From contig NC_088170.1 in NCBI RefSeq assembly GCF_028769735.1, positions 51,555,585 to 51,619,584 on the forward strand: a stretch of DNA of 64,000 nucleotides, in the 5' to 3' direction. A model generated the notes under the pieces. That model was not told the origin of the DNA. It searched no databases and saw only the letters and a list, made by a program, of their open reading frames with translations. Positions 25,501-38,180 of the stretch are shown here, one piece after another. Every line of letters starts with the position of its first letter. The first letter of the stretch is position 1. The DNA is from Zonotrichia leucophrys gambelii (taxonomy: Eukaryota > Chordata > Aves > Passeriformes > Passerellidae). Both the position numbers and the translations under genes were made by a program.

Positions 25501-25800
25501 CCTTAGTAATGGAATTCAGCCAGTGGGGCCCACTCCCCTCCTGTTCCCAATTGCTGGCATCTCCTGTGGTGGCCATGGGGCAGCCTCTGCTCTGCTCTGG
25601 ATGCCAGCAAGCCTCTGCATGCCCTGAGGTGTGCCAGCTCCTGGAGGAGCTGTTTGAGGGCACAGAGATGACCTCCAGCTCTGGGAGCTCAGCCAGGAGG
25701 GCTGGTCTCCAGGGGCAGCCCCAGCTCAGCACACAAGCTGCGGTGCCATCCCTGTGCTCTCCCTGGCCAGCAGCCACATGGACTGCCAAGAGGTTTGTGT
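25500..25800. other. GC-rich island with open frames on both strands
   Basis: This 300-bp block is sharply richer in G+C than its AT-rich surroundings. It is open on both strands (plus 25509-25802, minus 25481-25828), as GC-rich non-coding DNA often is. The two predicted peptides are low in recognisable features and match no family I know. A 39-bp core at 25538-25576 (reverse strand) is about 72% identical by eye to 51394-51430, so it may be a copy of an old dispersed repeat rather than an exon. Confidence 0.35.
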
Positions 25801-28689
25801 AGATAAAGTCCAGAAAGCATGGAAGCAATCATTTGCTCATGTTCATCACGAGATTATCAAAGATTTGTGCATGAGCAAGCAAAAAGACAAGATTGCACTC
25901 TATCACACTTCCTGAGAGGCAAAGAACTCTCTTTCTTGGTGCCATGTGAGTTATCACCTGCAGGTATTCATTTATCACTGGCTTGAACCTCTTTTCCTTG
26001 GAACTGCAGTAGAAAGGTAATTTATAAGTACAAAAACTTTAAACAGCCTATTAATATGCTGTTAAAAATATTATTACTGCATACTTTTTTTACTTTTTCA
26101 AAGAATCTATTTCCTGGAATTTTTTGATAGAAATATTATACTGAAGAAAATGTTTTAATAATAAGTTTGTGAAAGACCATTCATTTTTCCAATCAATGTT
26201 TTTTTAATTATCTCCTAAATGTCACTAATATTAAGAGTTTTTATTTAAAAAATTTCTTCTGACTTGAAAGTGTTCTTTTATTTATTACTTATTAAAAATA
26301 AGTCACTTGTACCTGCAATAAATGAATATGAAACTGATGTATATGTATTTACAGTAAATAATTTTACTCTTGGTTTTGGTTTGGGTTTTTTTTTCATTTT
26401 TGTCTAATTTCTTTATTTCTTCCTGTTTATTTTTTAGAACTTCCATTTTATTTGTTTGTTTGTATGTTTGATTTTAGTCAATGGCTCAGCTTCTGTTTGT
26501 TTACTTGAAATCTGAGTTACTCAGAGTCATGCCCAGTTAGCCACAAAAGCAGCTTACAAGATGTGGAAAAAGACAGCCATTGATACATTGTAAATTGTCA
26601 TTTTAAATGCTGGCAAGTTGTTAGAGAAAGTGACAGAAATTAAATTTCCCTGAATGCTTGCACCTGAAGAACATTTGCAAAAGTCATTGATTGCTACAGA
26701 AAAGACAACATGATGTGTTGCATGAGTTAGAGCATTTATTTACTGTATCATTTCCAGTCTTGAAATCCTTGTGTAAAAGTATCCACTGGAGATCTTGGTA
26801 TTAAGATACAGAGGACAATGATAAGTGGGATTTGTGTTTATATTCAGAACTAGACATGGCTAATCTTAGAGGTCATGTCACCACCCTCTGGAAATTCTTC
26901 GAAGGGCTAACAAACATGGTTTTAATTTGTATTATTAAAATCCAATAATTTTTCAGTGGATTTTCTTAGGGGGAAAAAAAGTATTTTCTGAGAAAAAAAA
27001 AAATCTGTCTCTCTCAAAGAAAAAAGACAAAAGACAAAAAAAAAAAAAGCTGCAATTACAGTTTACCTATAACAAATCAACAGAACTCAGAAAAGTCAGC
27101 TGCAAAGTTCTCCACATTTGTTATATTTCTCATAACAGAAGTAGAGCTGTGAGACATTGCCTTTACTATCCTATTCATATATTTTTGCTGCTAAATCAGC
27201 TATATTACATCTTGAATTTCTAGTCCTTCAAGAAGCATGATTTATAGAAGACTAGTGGACTGAATTACAGTTTCTGTAACACAAGGACTAAAAAACTACA
27301 CTTTAATAATTTCTGTTCTTTTGCTAAACTGGGGGTATTTGCTTAAGTTGTGTATTTAGGAATATGCCCATGCAGCAAAATATTCTCAGGTCAAATATAC
27401 TTCAGTAAAATTTTAAAAATAATAATTATTTTTACTTTCTTGCCTTTTTATTCTTTCACTCCCAATACATATATTTATATTTACACACATATATATGAAG
27501 CAGAAGTTGTTAATTTTTTAGAATTTACTATTTTTATAATATTTTAGAACATTGTGAACTGAAGGATGTATTACAATAAATTACTTGGTTAAATGCTCTA
27601 CACTGTTAAAAAAGCACAGATAATAAGAACTTATATATATATATATATTTAGTACATCACTAGAAAAAACCCACAAAACTATCTCTCTTCATGGCTCAAC
27701 AGTGTACAGACATGTTAGGAAATCTCTAATCATATGTCCCAGTGAGCACCGGAACCTAGTGCTTTCCTAAAATGCACTGGAAAAATTCAGAGCCCTGTAA
27801 TCCTCTGAATCTCTAACTCCAGTTCTTGGTCAGAGCACCTGCTTATTAGTGGGAAGGGGAAGAAGTGCTGAAGTGGTAATTCTTCATTATTTTTCTTAAG
27901 CATTTAATTTAACCTTAAATTTATAACATGTAAACTCATTTTTAGCAAGAGTGAGTTGGACTAGGACATTTTTTCTTTCCTTTTTTTGTGTTGAAGCCAT
28001 TGGTTCACATAGAAACCAGGTTGCTCGATTTACCTAGGTAAAGGTAATAGCTTTTATACTGAGAGAAAAAATGTGAAATTAACTGATGCCTAACATAAAT
28101 GACATTTCTGTATCTTTTAGATCTTCATGCGCAACCAGCTGGAAAGCAGGCAGACAAAATCCTGGGAATACTGGATAAAAACAGCATTTGATGACCTGTC
28201 AAAAAATCATTTCCTTTTCTCAGTAAGATGCTTGTTAGAAGGTGATATAAGGAGATTAAGATGATGGATGATGTTACTGTCACAGCCTAAACAGTATTGG
28301 TATTTCACTGGTCATATGTGCAAGGATGAAAGTCACCTGGAACAACTTTCAGTTTTTGCCTCTGAAGTTTTGATACATTTTGCTAGGGCCCAACACACAC
28401 ACAAAAAAACCCCTAAATTAAACCAGCCATACACAATACTAACACTGATTCTTTTTTATCTTTCATATCACATCAGAACAGTGCTGACTAAGCACTTTTA
28501 ACAACTTATAAATAATATAAATATAGTATAATAAACAATATAAGCAATATAACCAAATGGACAAGTAAAGATCCTGCTTCAGAATTATTTGCTACACAGA
28601 GAAAGTGCAGTTTCTTATGAAGGCACTTCTCTTTTCCCATTTTTCTTTATCTATGAAAAAAACTTTTTTTTAATATTTTAACCTTTGTG
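25801..28689. other. AT-rich non-coding sequence with simple repeats
   Basis: I see no gene. It contains T-rich and GTTT-rich runs (26370-26475), A-rich runs (26965-27050) and a short (TA)n at about 27631-27648. The longest frames are short and without features. Confidence 0.55.
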
Positions 28690-29483
28690 ATGAAGTGTCT
28701 TCATTGATTACCTCAGTGATGTGATGGAGGGCTCTCTCAATGAGACTCTCTCAGACTTGACTGGGTGGAGTGCTCACTGCTCTGTAGGTTACGAATGGCT
28801 TCGCCAGGCTGGAGAAATCGGTTGACAGAAAAGTCATGAAGTTCTACAGAGACAAGTGCAAAGCCTTGCCTCTGTGATGAAATCGCCCCATGAACAGTAG
28901 AAATTGGGTAGGAAGCAGTGCCAAGGAAAATGAGCTGATGTACATGTTGCATGAGTTTAACCCTTCTAGCAAAGAAGCCAAGCTATTGTCAGCTGCAGGG
29001 AGATGAACCTTTCCATATGTTCAGCACTTGTGAGACCCCATCTGGAGTATTCTGTCCAGTTGTGTTCTCTCCCACACAGGGAACACATTGTCACATTGGA
29101 ACAAGTCCCGTGGAAAGGCAACAAGATGATTGAGGTTCATTACTTGGAAGGAAGGGATGAGAGAACTGAGGTTATTCAGCCTCAAGGAAAAAAGGCAACC
29201 AATGAGGGGTGAAGACAAGACAGAGCCAGACTCTCTGCTCCAAGTGTACGGGGACAGGAAGAGAGGCAGTCAATGAAAGTTTTAGCAAAGTTCTGACTAA
29301 ATAAAAAGAGATTTTTTTTCTCATAAGAATGGTTAAACACTGGAACAGGTTGCCCAAAATTGTTGTGGTATCTCAATCACTGAGTTAAAAACAGAACTGT
29401 ACATGTGCCTGAGCAACCTAATCCAATTGGACCTTCTGTGAGGGGAGGGTCAGACTAGGAGATCTCCAGACTCTATGATTCTG
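28690..29483 (+). mobile_element. CR1 LINE, 3' part, 5'-truncated
   Basis: Nearly 800 bp follows the CR1 3' region in order. It has 'TTCTACAGAGACAAGTGCAA', 'GAGACCCCATCTGGAGTATT', 'GAACTGAGGTTATTCAGCCT', 'CACTGGAACAGGTTGCCCA', 'GAGCAACCTAATCC' and a terminal GACTCTATGATTCTGA. This is the longest CR1 copy in the window. It includes the end of the reverse-transcriptase reading region or the adjacent 3' UTR, but no intact reading frame remains. The short frames at 28951-29376 on both strands are repeat-derived. Confidence 0.9.
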
Positions 29484-31070
29484 AAAAATGAATCCATGGT
29501 TTTTCCTTAAAAAAGAAAACTTTTTACCTGTGGTAACTTCTGCAACTTTCTTTTTTCCTCTATTGTTTCATCAGAGTTGCTAAATAGTATGTAAATTCTA
29601 TTTGGTAGTCTTTAAATAGCCACCTACTCTTCCTTTTCCTCATTGTATCCATCTCAAGCCTTCTATGATGCAAAAGAATGAAAATGGAAGGGAAAAAATT
29701 ATAACACGACAGCAATATGAGATCTCTGACTCCTGCTTACTGTAAATGTGTATCTCTATCAAAATTGGGATGGTAGTCACTTGCAGCTGAAATAGTTCAA
29801 AACACGACATTCATTCTTTTTAGATTTTAATAGACAAATTTGATTTGTGGAATCACATTTCTCTGTCCCTTTACACCACAGAATCACACACATTGTCCAC
29901 TTTATCAGTGTCCTTATATACAATCGGGTCTTTGAAATTTTGTAGGCAAGGAATCAGAAACCCGATGTGAATAAATAGGTTTTGAATTTGTCTGCATTGT
30001 AGCACCTCTGGTTAGTTACAACTAAACTGCTACTGCTGTCTCCTATTGTACTCATATATGTAGACAGATATCAATGTTAGACGTGCCAGCTGATGCATTT
30101 TCTGTTCTTTGTATGGACAGATGGATTTCAGTCATTGGCTGACTGCTTTTTACTGTGCAATGTGAATATGAACTGTTGGTAGAGAGATGCATGCACGAGC
30201 ATCAAGGACTGTGATCTCAAGTCCCATTAGAATCAATGGGAATTTGTCGTCTGAAAGCAAGAAAATTCCTGTCAGAACTAGGTCCTTAGAGTCCTAGGAC
30301 TCAGACACTTTTTGTCTCATGAAAAACTGTCATAATTTCTCCTCAAACAGACGAAACCTGCAAAATATGATTAACAGTACCTGGGCAGAGATATTATGAA
30401 GCCATTCCTTTTCATGCTACAAGAAGCAGAACAAGAAAAGGTGGGATAAAACTTTTACTGTGTTACTGGTGCCTTAGGGGAGAGTAATAGTGAATAGTAG
30501 TAGTGTACTGATAGCACTAATTAACCAGGGCTACCAAGATGCTGAGTGATGTAGAAGGAAAAAAAATACTGAGGAAAAATAGAAGCAAGGAAGCACAATA
30601 GGGTAGGAAAAGAGCTGAGGAAACAGGTAGAACTGACATGGAACAAATTATTTTTCAGGGACAAGAGTGCTTGAAAAAATTTATCATCTTGAAGGGAAAA
30701 AGAAACCATTGATTCAAAAGCAAAAGAACATGGTAGCAAAATTTGATTGAACATATGTATCCTCATAGAGATGAATAGAAGTGAGATGAAAAATGTGAGA
30801 AGAGAAAGAAAATTGTCATCTTCAAATTTTCAACTCTCCAGTGATACAAGGACACATAGAAATGGTACAATAACAGTGATTTTTTTCCCAGAAATACTAA
30901 AATAGCTGCAAACCTGGACAGATTTTAACATCAGAGGTAGAAAACCTGGGAATCAATGGATGGCAGCTGATGCAGTTTTAATGAGTTTCAGCCATGTAAA
31001 TGGCAGTTCCCTAGAGATGTTGTTTAGCCTTGTCTGCACCTTTGGGTGTCTAAGCCTAAAGTTGTATTAT
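29484..31070. other. AT-rich non-coding sequence
   Basis: I see no gene or recognised repeat between the two CR1 copies. The open frames are short. Confidence 0.55.
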
Positions 31071-31350
31071 AAAATCATATACTGGTAAAATGTTACTGTC
31101 TGGAGGGAACCTTAAAAGTCATCTAGTCCCAATCCCCACAGATGGGAAGGGACACCTCTCACTTGACCAGGTTGCTCATGTCCTTGTCCAAACTGGCCTC
31201 AAACACTTCCAGGGTTGGGGCATTCACAACCTTCCTGGGCAATCTGTTCCAGTGTGTTATCACTCTCACAGTGAAATGATTTCTTCCTAATATCCAGGCT
31301 GAATTTCCCCTCTTTCAATTTGTACCATTACTCCTTGTCCTATTATCCAG
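31071..31350 (-). mobile_element. CR1 LINE 3' fragment
   Basis: Reverse-oriented CR1 tail: AAAATCATA...GGAGGGAACCTTAAAAGTCATCTAGTCCC, then 'CAAACACTTCCAGGGTTGGG', 'CCTGGGCAATCTGTTCCAGT', 'TTTCTTCCTAATATCCAGGC' and 'CTCCTTGTCCTATTA'. About 280 bp is retained. Confidence 0.9.
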
Positions 31351-33137
31351 AGTGTACAATTATTCTGGTTTGTGTTATTCTTTCCAATTAGTAGTCAAGT
31401 TGTATTAAATTTTATTTTATTGTGAGAATTTAATGAGAGTAGCTGTAGTCACGTACATTTCATCAGCATTTGTCTTACCATTATTATGATACTAAAGTCA
31501 GGACAACCTGAAGTGAAAGACTGAAACATAGGGAGGTTGCAAAGCTTTTATTTCTGACTGTGTAATTGAATTACTTGGAAAGACAGGTTCAAATAATATA
31601 ACATTTGTGTTGCAAAACAATATGTACTCCTGGGGTTTATCAGTTTTAGTTTGGCTCTTGTTAAAGGTCAAGGTATGTTTCTCTGAATAGAAAACAGCTG
31701 AGGATCCTCAGAATGACACAGCATATTTTTCATAGATCATATTACAGTACTATACATACTTGTATTGCTAAGATCTAAAAGGCTTTGAGTAAATTTGAAC
31801 ATGTCCATTTTTATAAATAATATAAAAAATGAAAACATGCAAAGTAACAATAATTTTCAACTAGCTCTTATTTAGTGTTTTCTTGAATGATGCCTCATTA
31901 ACAGAGTTGATAATAAAAATAAATAGAATTAAATAGATAGAGAACGGCTTTGTGAAATACACCAGCTCAAACTAGTACATTACTATTTCACTACTTTGTT
32001 TACTTCACATAGAAATCATGGGTGAAATAATGCAATCTAAATATAAATAATTTTAACTGTATGTTAGCTTGGACACATGGATATGAGCATTTGATGTGTG
32101 GAAAATATTAACTACAGGATAAATCATGCAGTGACTATAAAACTTATATGTGTCACACCTCACAGGTCATAGTCCATAGGCAGGTCTGCCATGTAAGCAG
32201 TATATTTCTACTGAGCAATATTCCTCAGCTGAGAAAATAACTTCTTTTTTAGGCCAGAGCTTTAAAGCTAATTTGGCAACCAAAATAGTCCTTGAAGTAG
32301 CTTACATGTTTTGATTATCAAGTTCTTCAGAAACTCTGGCACCACTCAGGCTGTGTTTGCTGGACTTCCAATCCTCTCAAAATAATCAAGGAAGGAAAAG
32401 AGTTAGAAACATGAGATAATTTACTATAGCATGGTATGTGCTCATTCCTCATCCTGATCAGATCTGTTTCAAAGGCTGGTGTTTCATAGTACAAAAAATA
32501 ATTGTCTGTTACCAGTTCCTCATACAGAAGATTTCCCTCTCTCATAGTTTTGGTAGGAACAATCTAGTTCTGCTGCTGTTTTGTGGTTGATCCCAGTGAA
32601 TACTGGAGGCAGTGCCTTGTGCTAGTACCAGTAATTAAAGTCATCAAAGAATCTCAGGTTGCTGTGACCACTCAGTTGCTTGAAACATCAATATGTTTGC
32701 ATCATTGTCTTCTGCAATACAGAGAAATACATTTCAGCAATACTTTTCTTTTACTTAGGCTTTTCCCCTGTAACACTGGGTGAACATTGCTAGTATGAAA
32801 TACTAGCTAGTATGAAATTCTAGCATTTTCCACTTAATCTGGTTTTCTAAGAAATGCAGTACTCTAGAAAAGAAAGGAGGTGAGGAATCAAAGTGTCTCA
32901 TTATCATTGATCATGCAGTCATTGCATATGACTGCTCTTTTGCAGAAGCATATGTGTGCATGTATGTGTATACGGATTATTTATGATAGAAGAAAAAATT
33001 TATTTTTATTTATAACTCTATGCTATTATGAAACAGCAGCTCCCCTTCTTAAAATCATACTAATACCAAATGTATCAAAATATTGTCCTGTGATTTAAGA
33101 CAGAGTTTTGGACTCTGAGTAATGGACTTGCAAGTGT
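31351..33137. other. AT-rich non-coding sequence
   Basis: I see no gene or recognised mobile element. A 17-bp duplication at 32789 is listed separately. Confidence 0.55.
32789..32824. repeat. 17-bp tandem duplication
   Basis: GCTAGTATGAAATACTA (32789-32805) is followed by a copy with one mismatch (32806-32822) and the first two bases of a third copy. Confidence 0.85.
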
Positions 33138-33204
33138 TATGTTAATGGTTGAACTCAATGATTTTAAGGGTATTTTTTTCAATTTGCTTGATTCTCTGAT
33201 TCTA
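33138..33204 (+). mobile_element. CR1 LINE extreme 3' end fragment, diverged
   Basis: The order 'GGTTGAACTCAATGATTTTAAGGG...CTTGATTCTCTGATTCTAT' matches the CR1 3' terminus (GGTTGGACTCGATGATC...ATTCTATGATTCTAT) with many substitutions. Only about 65 bp is present. Confidence 0.7.
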
Positions 33205-33932
33205 TCTCAGTGTGTTCCTGAGAAGGCAGTTGAGAGAAGTATTATATTTCAGATTTCTCACAGACAGCATAAATGATTCAAATTTACAGTAGCAAAATCT
33301 TGCTCAAGTATTTCATAAGCATCAGGAGCTGTACTTCACAAAGAGTGAGTTTCATCAAGTTAGTGATTTCAGCTTTCAGGTTTTATTATTGTTCTCAATT
33401 GAATTTTGTGGACATGATAATGATATATATCAAATTAATATCCGTGCAGCAAAAGCAATTTCTTATTCTTAGGAACTTATTAATCCTTGAAATTGTCTTT
33501 AGTATTCTGAACTTTATTTTATAGTGATTTGTATTTTCCAACAAATTTTTGTTACTTTACAATCTTGAAAAACAAAGGTATGGAGGAGGCTTCTTTTAAT
33601 ATTGAGTAGGCAATATTTTCTTTTTTATATATGTTGATTATATCTTTGCAATATCTGAATTTTACTTCTCTCCTTGACTATAATACTTAATAAATCCCTC
33701 TAGTTTTATTAAATCAATGAAGTTAATCAGTTATAGAGAGTAGGATTCCATTCCAGTAAAAAAATATCAAATACAGAGGAAATATCAATTGGTCTAGCTA
33801 TCCATAGGGCATCAGCCATCGGGTTCAGCTTTATGGTATCAATCACTTCGTCATTTATAAAAACTGGAGCAAAAACACCCAACCAACTTTTAAAAATTCT
33901 TGATTTCTTTACCAAGTTGAAGTGTAGAAACG

Positions 33933-33963
33933 TATATATAGTGTATATATCACACTATATATA
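33933..33963. repeat. AT-rich inverted repeat, 12-bp arms
   Basis: TATATATAGTGT (33933-33944) and ACACTATATATA (33952-33963) are exact reverse complements around a 7-nt spacer. Being mostly TA, it is less surprising than the mixed-sequence hairpins elsewhere. Confidence 0.85.
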
Positions 33964-34963
33964 ATTAGGTAAAAAAAATGGAGCGCATGCAGGTGAAAAA
34001 AAACAATGATCTTTGTCTGGCAAACAGAACAGAAGAATTTCTGCAGATAAATAGTGGCATTGATGAGGCATATAATCCTTAAACCAGAGGCAATGCTAGA
34101 AGTATTTATATTTCCTCTCCTTTTTTCTTTCACCACCTATTCCTTGATCATTTTACTTCTATGTTGTTACCTCTGTTTTGACAGCATATTGGAGTGATTT
34201 AAATTTGCTGCATGTATGTTTTTGTTCTCTTCATTACTGTATAAACCAGCTCTGCCCAGCTTTCAAGACTGCTTTCCTGTAGTGATCAGATATTGACTGT
34301 TTCTGATTTGCAGCTACATGTCCAGAGCCCTGGGTTCATCTGTTCCTATATTGTCAAGGCATTTGATGTTATCCTGTGCTCACACAGTTCAGGTACCGCG
34401 TTGCAGCCTATATTGTATCGATCTTGATAAAAAGATAGGCTGTATTTTTGTGTATGTGAAATTGCAATTATTGTGGGGTTTTGCTAGTGTTCATCTTCTA
34501 TTCTACCACTCCCTGCTGTCACAAGAAGTTCTGGGTCTAAAAATGAGGCTTGAGCAAAAGAAATCATTAAAAGAGAAATGCTCTCTGGGTTTTGAATGAG
34601 TAGGAGCATAAAAAGAGCTGATCTGCAGCATGTGTTGAAACAAGGACAGAATTGAAAGACTGGAGTGCTTGCGGTGGGTATGCTCAGACTACAGAGAAGG
34701 TATGCAGGTCAGCACCCCCTGGGATACTCTGAAGAGCCATCAGCCTCTTCCTGCTTATGATTTTCTTTTAGCAGAGAACTGTTAATGTCATGAAGCTGGC
34801 ACATGGTAGTGGATCCAGTTCCACATCCATGATCACAAGCCAGAAAATACTGCTCTGTCTCGCTGCATATACAGAGTGACTGAGCAGTTGTATTGTCCAG
34901 AATTCTGGACTGACTAGAGCTTTCTCAGAGAACAAAGATGATTACGTGGTAAATAAAATGCAG

Positions 34964-34992
34964 GAAAAACAAACAAACAAACAAACAAAAAC
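34964..34992 (+). repeat. (AAAC)n microsatellite
   Basis: About five to six AAAC units run into AAAAACCC. Confidence 0.8.
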
Positions 34993-35784
34993 CCACAAAA
35001 CAGGAGCTGACAAAGCCCTGTTTTAATGGCGGTTCTGGAGCTATTTTGCCACTGAGTTGTTTTACACACTTCAGGAGAGTGCACCAGAACCTACTAGCGA
35101 ATGGACGCTGCTGTTGTATTAGTCCTGTCCACATGCATCTGTATAATCACCATGTTTTTTACAGGATAGGAAATCAGACATTTTTTATAGGATCTGGAAA
35201 CCAGACTATTAGAAAAGTAAGAACTTGAAACAATATTACTTTTCTGGATGTGTTTTATATCTGTAGGAAAGACATTAATCTCACTTTGTCTCACTTTCTT
35301 GTACTTTTGCAAATTTTGTTAAACACCAAAATATTAGGCCAAGAATGACATTGTCTAAAAATCAATTCAGTGTGGATGTGGAGAGGTTAAAAAAATGCCA
35401 CAAAAATCCATGTAGAGTTCCAAAAAGAACTTTGGCATTGGTATAGAATATTACAGCATATAATTTACTGGCAGGTGGTCTGCAGAGCAGGGTTCACAGC
35501 TCACAGATGTCCTCAGGAAGTGTTGACTGCATGAACACCGGACAGGAAATGACTGCCTTGGTTAACAGTTCTTCAGAAAATATTTTAGCTCATGACTCAA
35601 CAGTATCATGCTGTTGAGGAATAAAAAAAGCAGCACACAGATGTATATGAACAGGAAAAACAAATTAAAACAAAAAAAAAAGAGAAGAAATTAATGAAAG
35701 AAAAAGATAAAGAGAGGAAAGAAAATGAGAGAGAAAGAGAGAGAGAAAGAAAAAAGAGAAAGAGAGAATGAGTGAAAGAGAAAT

Positions 35785-36080
<296 letters not shown>

Positions 36081-37230
36081 CTGGCTTTATGCAACACACA
36101 GAGAGATGACTTCTCACCCTGAAGATGCTCCAGGAAAGGAAATACTTTTAAAAAGTAACAGAATAATCTCTCATGGTAGATGGGAAGTAAAAAAAAAAAA
36201 GCTTAAATTGCAGTGAGACAGTGCAAATCTTGCTAATGACTAAACAGACTGCCTAGCAAAGTTACAGCCTTTGTCACTAAAAATCTGATGGAAAAATTTT
36301 GTGGCTGAGGGGAAAAAAAAAAGCCTGGAAAATATAGGGGGAAAAAATGGAAATTAGGGACTGAAAGTGGTTTTTAGACCACATTAATTTTTATAGATGA
36401 GCATCTGAATTTTGTTCTAACTTCAAATATGTATATTTCAATACTGTGTTCAGTAACACTATATCAAATGACCATTTCCTAAAGAACATATCACTCCATA
36501 TTTAGCATCAAAAAAATATTTCATGATTTCTAAAGTAATGTCCTAAGCATGATCAAAGAAAATTGTTTTATGTCTATTTAATCTCTGTGGTCAAATGAAT
36601 CTTTAAAACTGTTTGCTTAACTTAACAAGTTTGTTATGTATATTTCCTCTCTATAGCTCCAAATCTGGTGGTATTCATATGGAGGACAGAGTTTCATCTC
36701 CCCCCTTTAGCAGAGGAAGATACTGAATATGGTCTCCCAGTATCTGAAGTGTGGATGCATGCTCTAGATCAATTTGAGATACTGAGTTATATCAGCTCCA
36801 ATTCTTTTATATTTACTTTCCCATTAATTTGTTCAATATTACTGCTGTTTCAAAAACACACACAGAGACACAGAAAAATTAACACTAAAAATCCTATTGA
36901 AAGTATTGTTATTTTCAATGACATTTGCTGATATTACATTGATATCGTTAGTTTACAACTCCTATTAAAACTTGCTGAAGTTATAGATTTTTAATCCAAA
37001 ATGGTTTGACATCATTGTCAATACCTATTCTTTACAGATGTTTGAAATTAAAATTTCATTTTAAAAAGTAAAATTTCAATACTAATTTCCATTAAATGCT
37101 GGTGTTTAAACAGAATTCCATTTTCAAGAATAACCTTGAGCTCAGCTTTAAAAAGATAAAATCTTTCCTGTTTTTCCTGTTTTCTGTGACAAATGTGAAG
37201 AGTTAATGCTTGGGAAGTGCCAAGATAAAT
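36081..37230. other. AT-rich non-coding sequence
   Basis: I see no gene or mobile element. There are A runs at about 36190-36200 and 36311-36322. The frame at 36668-36931 shows no recognised feature. Confidence 0.55.
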
Positions 37231-38180
37231 GCTTATTGATGACTCAGTTAACATCTTGGAGTGAGCAGAGTATAAACAGGCAAAATGCATCTTCTTTTTT
37301 ATAGCTCAACAAGCAAGGGAATGCAGTCATAAAAAAAGGAAATGTAATGAAATGAAATCAAAACAAACAAAAGACAAACTCTCAGACCGTGGTGCTGATG
37401 ACTCATTTTCAATGTCCTTTTCAAATTGTCACTTTATTTTCTAGGGTTGGACTCTTCACCCGCGACTGCTTGAGTGACATTTATAAATGAGAATGTGGGA
37501 CCTAATTAGGTGAGCACTCCTAACGTTCCACGTGCATCTTACATGTATTTAATTCCATCTTTGGATGGGCAAGATGAACTGTTTCTAGCTGAGTGAAGAG
37601 TGCCCTATGGCAGTGAGCGCTGAGTCACAGGGCACAGAGCTGGTGCTCCGTGCCAGGACCGGTGCCCACCGTGCCCTCTGTGCTCAGATCCCACCCAGGG
37701 GATGTGGCTTTTGGGGTCCTGCTCCACCTGGACCCGGGCTGAGACACTCAGTAGCTGCTAAATGAGAGAAGGGGATCATCAGCTCCACAGCAGCCCAGCA
37801 GCAGCCGGCAATGCAGAGGAATTTCAATTAGTCAGGTGACAATCAGCTGCAGTCCCCAAGGAGACAGCTACCAACTCTTCTGCACAGTGCTCTGTCACTG
37901 CTACAAAAAGCTCACTTGTGACACCACTTACAGCATCAGGTGTAAAAGTAGCACTTGGAGGCACTTGTTGTCTCTGCATGGTTTAATTTAAAAACTGAGA
38001 TCTTCTATTCCGTGTTTGAATATGAATGAGTCAGTCGTAAACAAAGAACTAAAATAGATGAGTCTGGCGTGGAGAGGTAGCTGAGTCATTCTATAAACGC
38101 TGTCCCTTAAATGTAAATGGCAGAGGTTTTCTTTTTTGACACAACAATTGCTATTTTAGCTTAATGAGCTTAATGAGGCT
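37230..38180. promoter_or_regulatory. Candidate enhancer: AP-1/Maf site cluster with homeodomain motifs
   Basis: Five exact TGA(C/G)TCA heptamers lie at 37240-37246, 37399-37405, 37621-37627, 38027-38033 and 38082-38088. Three have a GC or GCTGA extension typical of Maf/NF-E2 sites. Between them are a CCTAATTAGG palindrome (37501-37510, Q50 homeodomain type) and a more GC- and CpG-rich core (about 37440-37880, including CGCG, AACGTT, CACGTG, CCGG). A doubled AGCTTAATG follows at 38158-38175. There is no recognised repeat and no convincing frame. The motif facts are read directly; enhancer function is inference from motif density and composition. Confidence 0.4.

Larger units (their letters stand above)
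33205..35784. other. AT-rich non-coding sequence
   Basis: I see no gene or recognised mobile element. It includes an AT inverted repeat at 33933, an (AAAC)n run at 34964, an isolated TGACTCA at 35593 and the A/G-rich approach to the homopurine tract. 34500-34910 and 35460-35570 are less AT-rich but unassigned. Confidence 0.55.
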
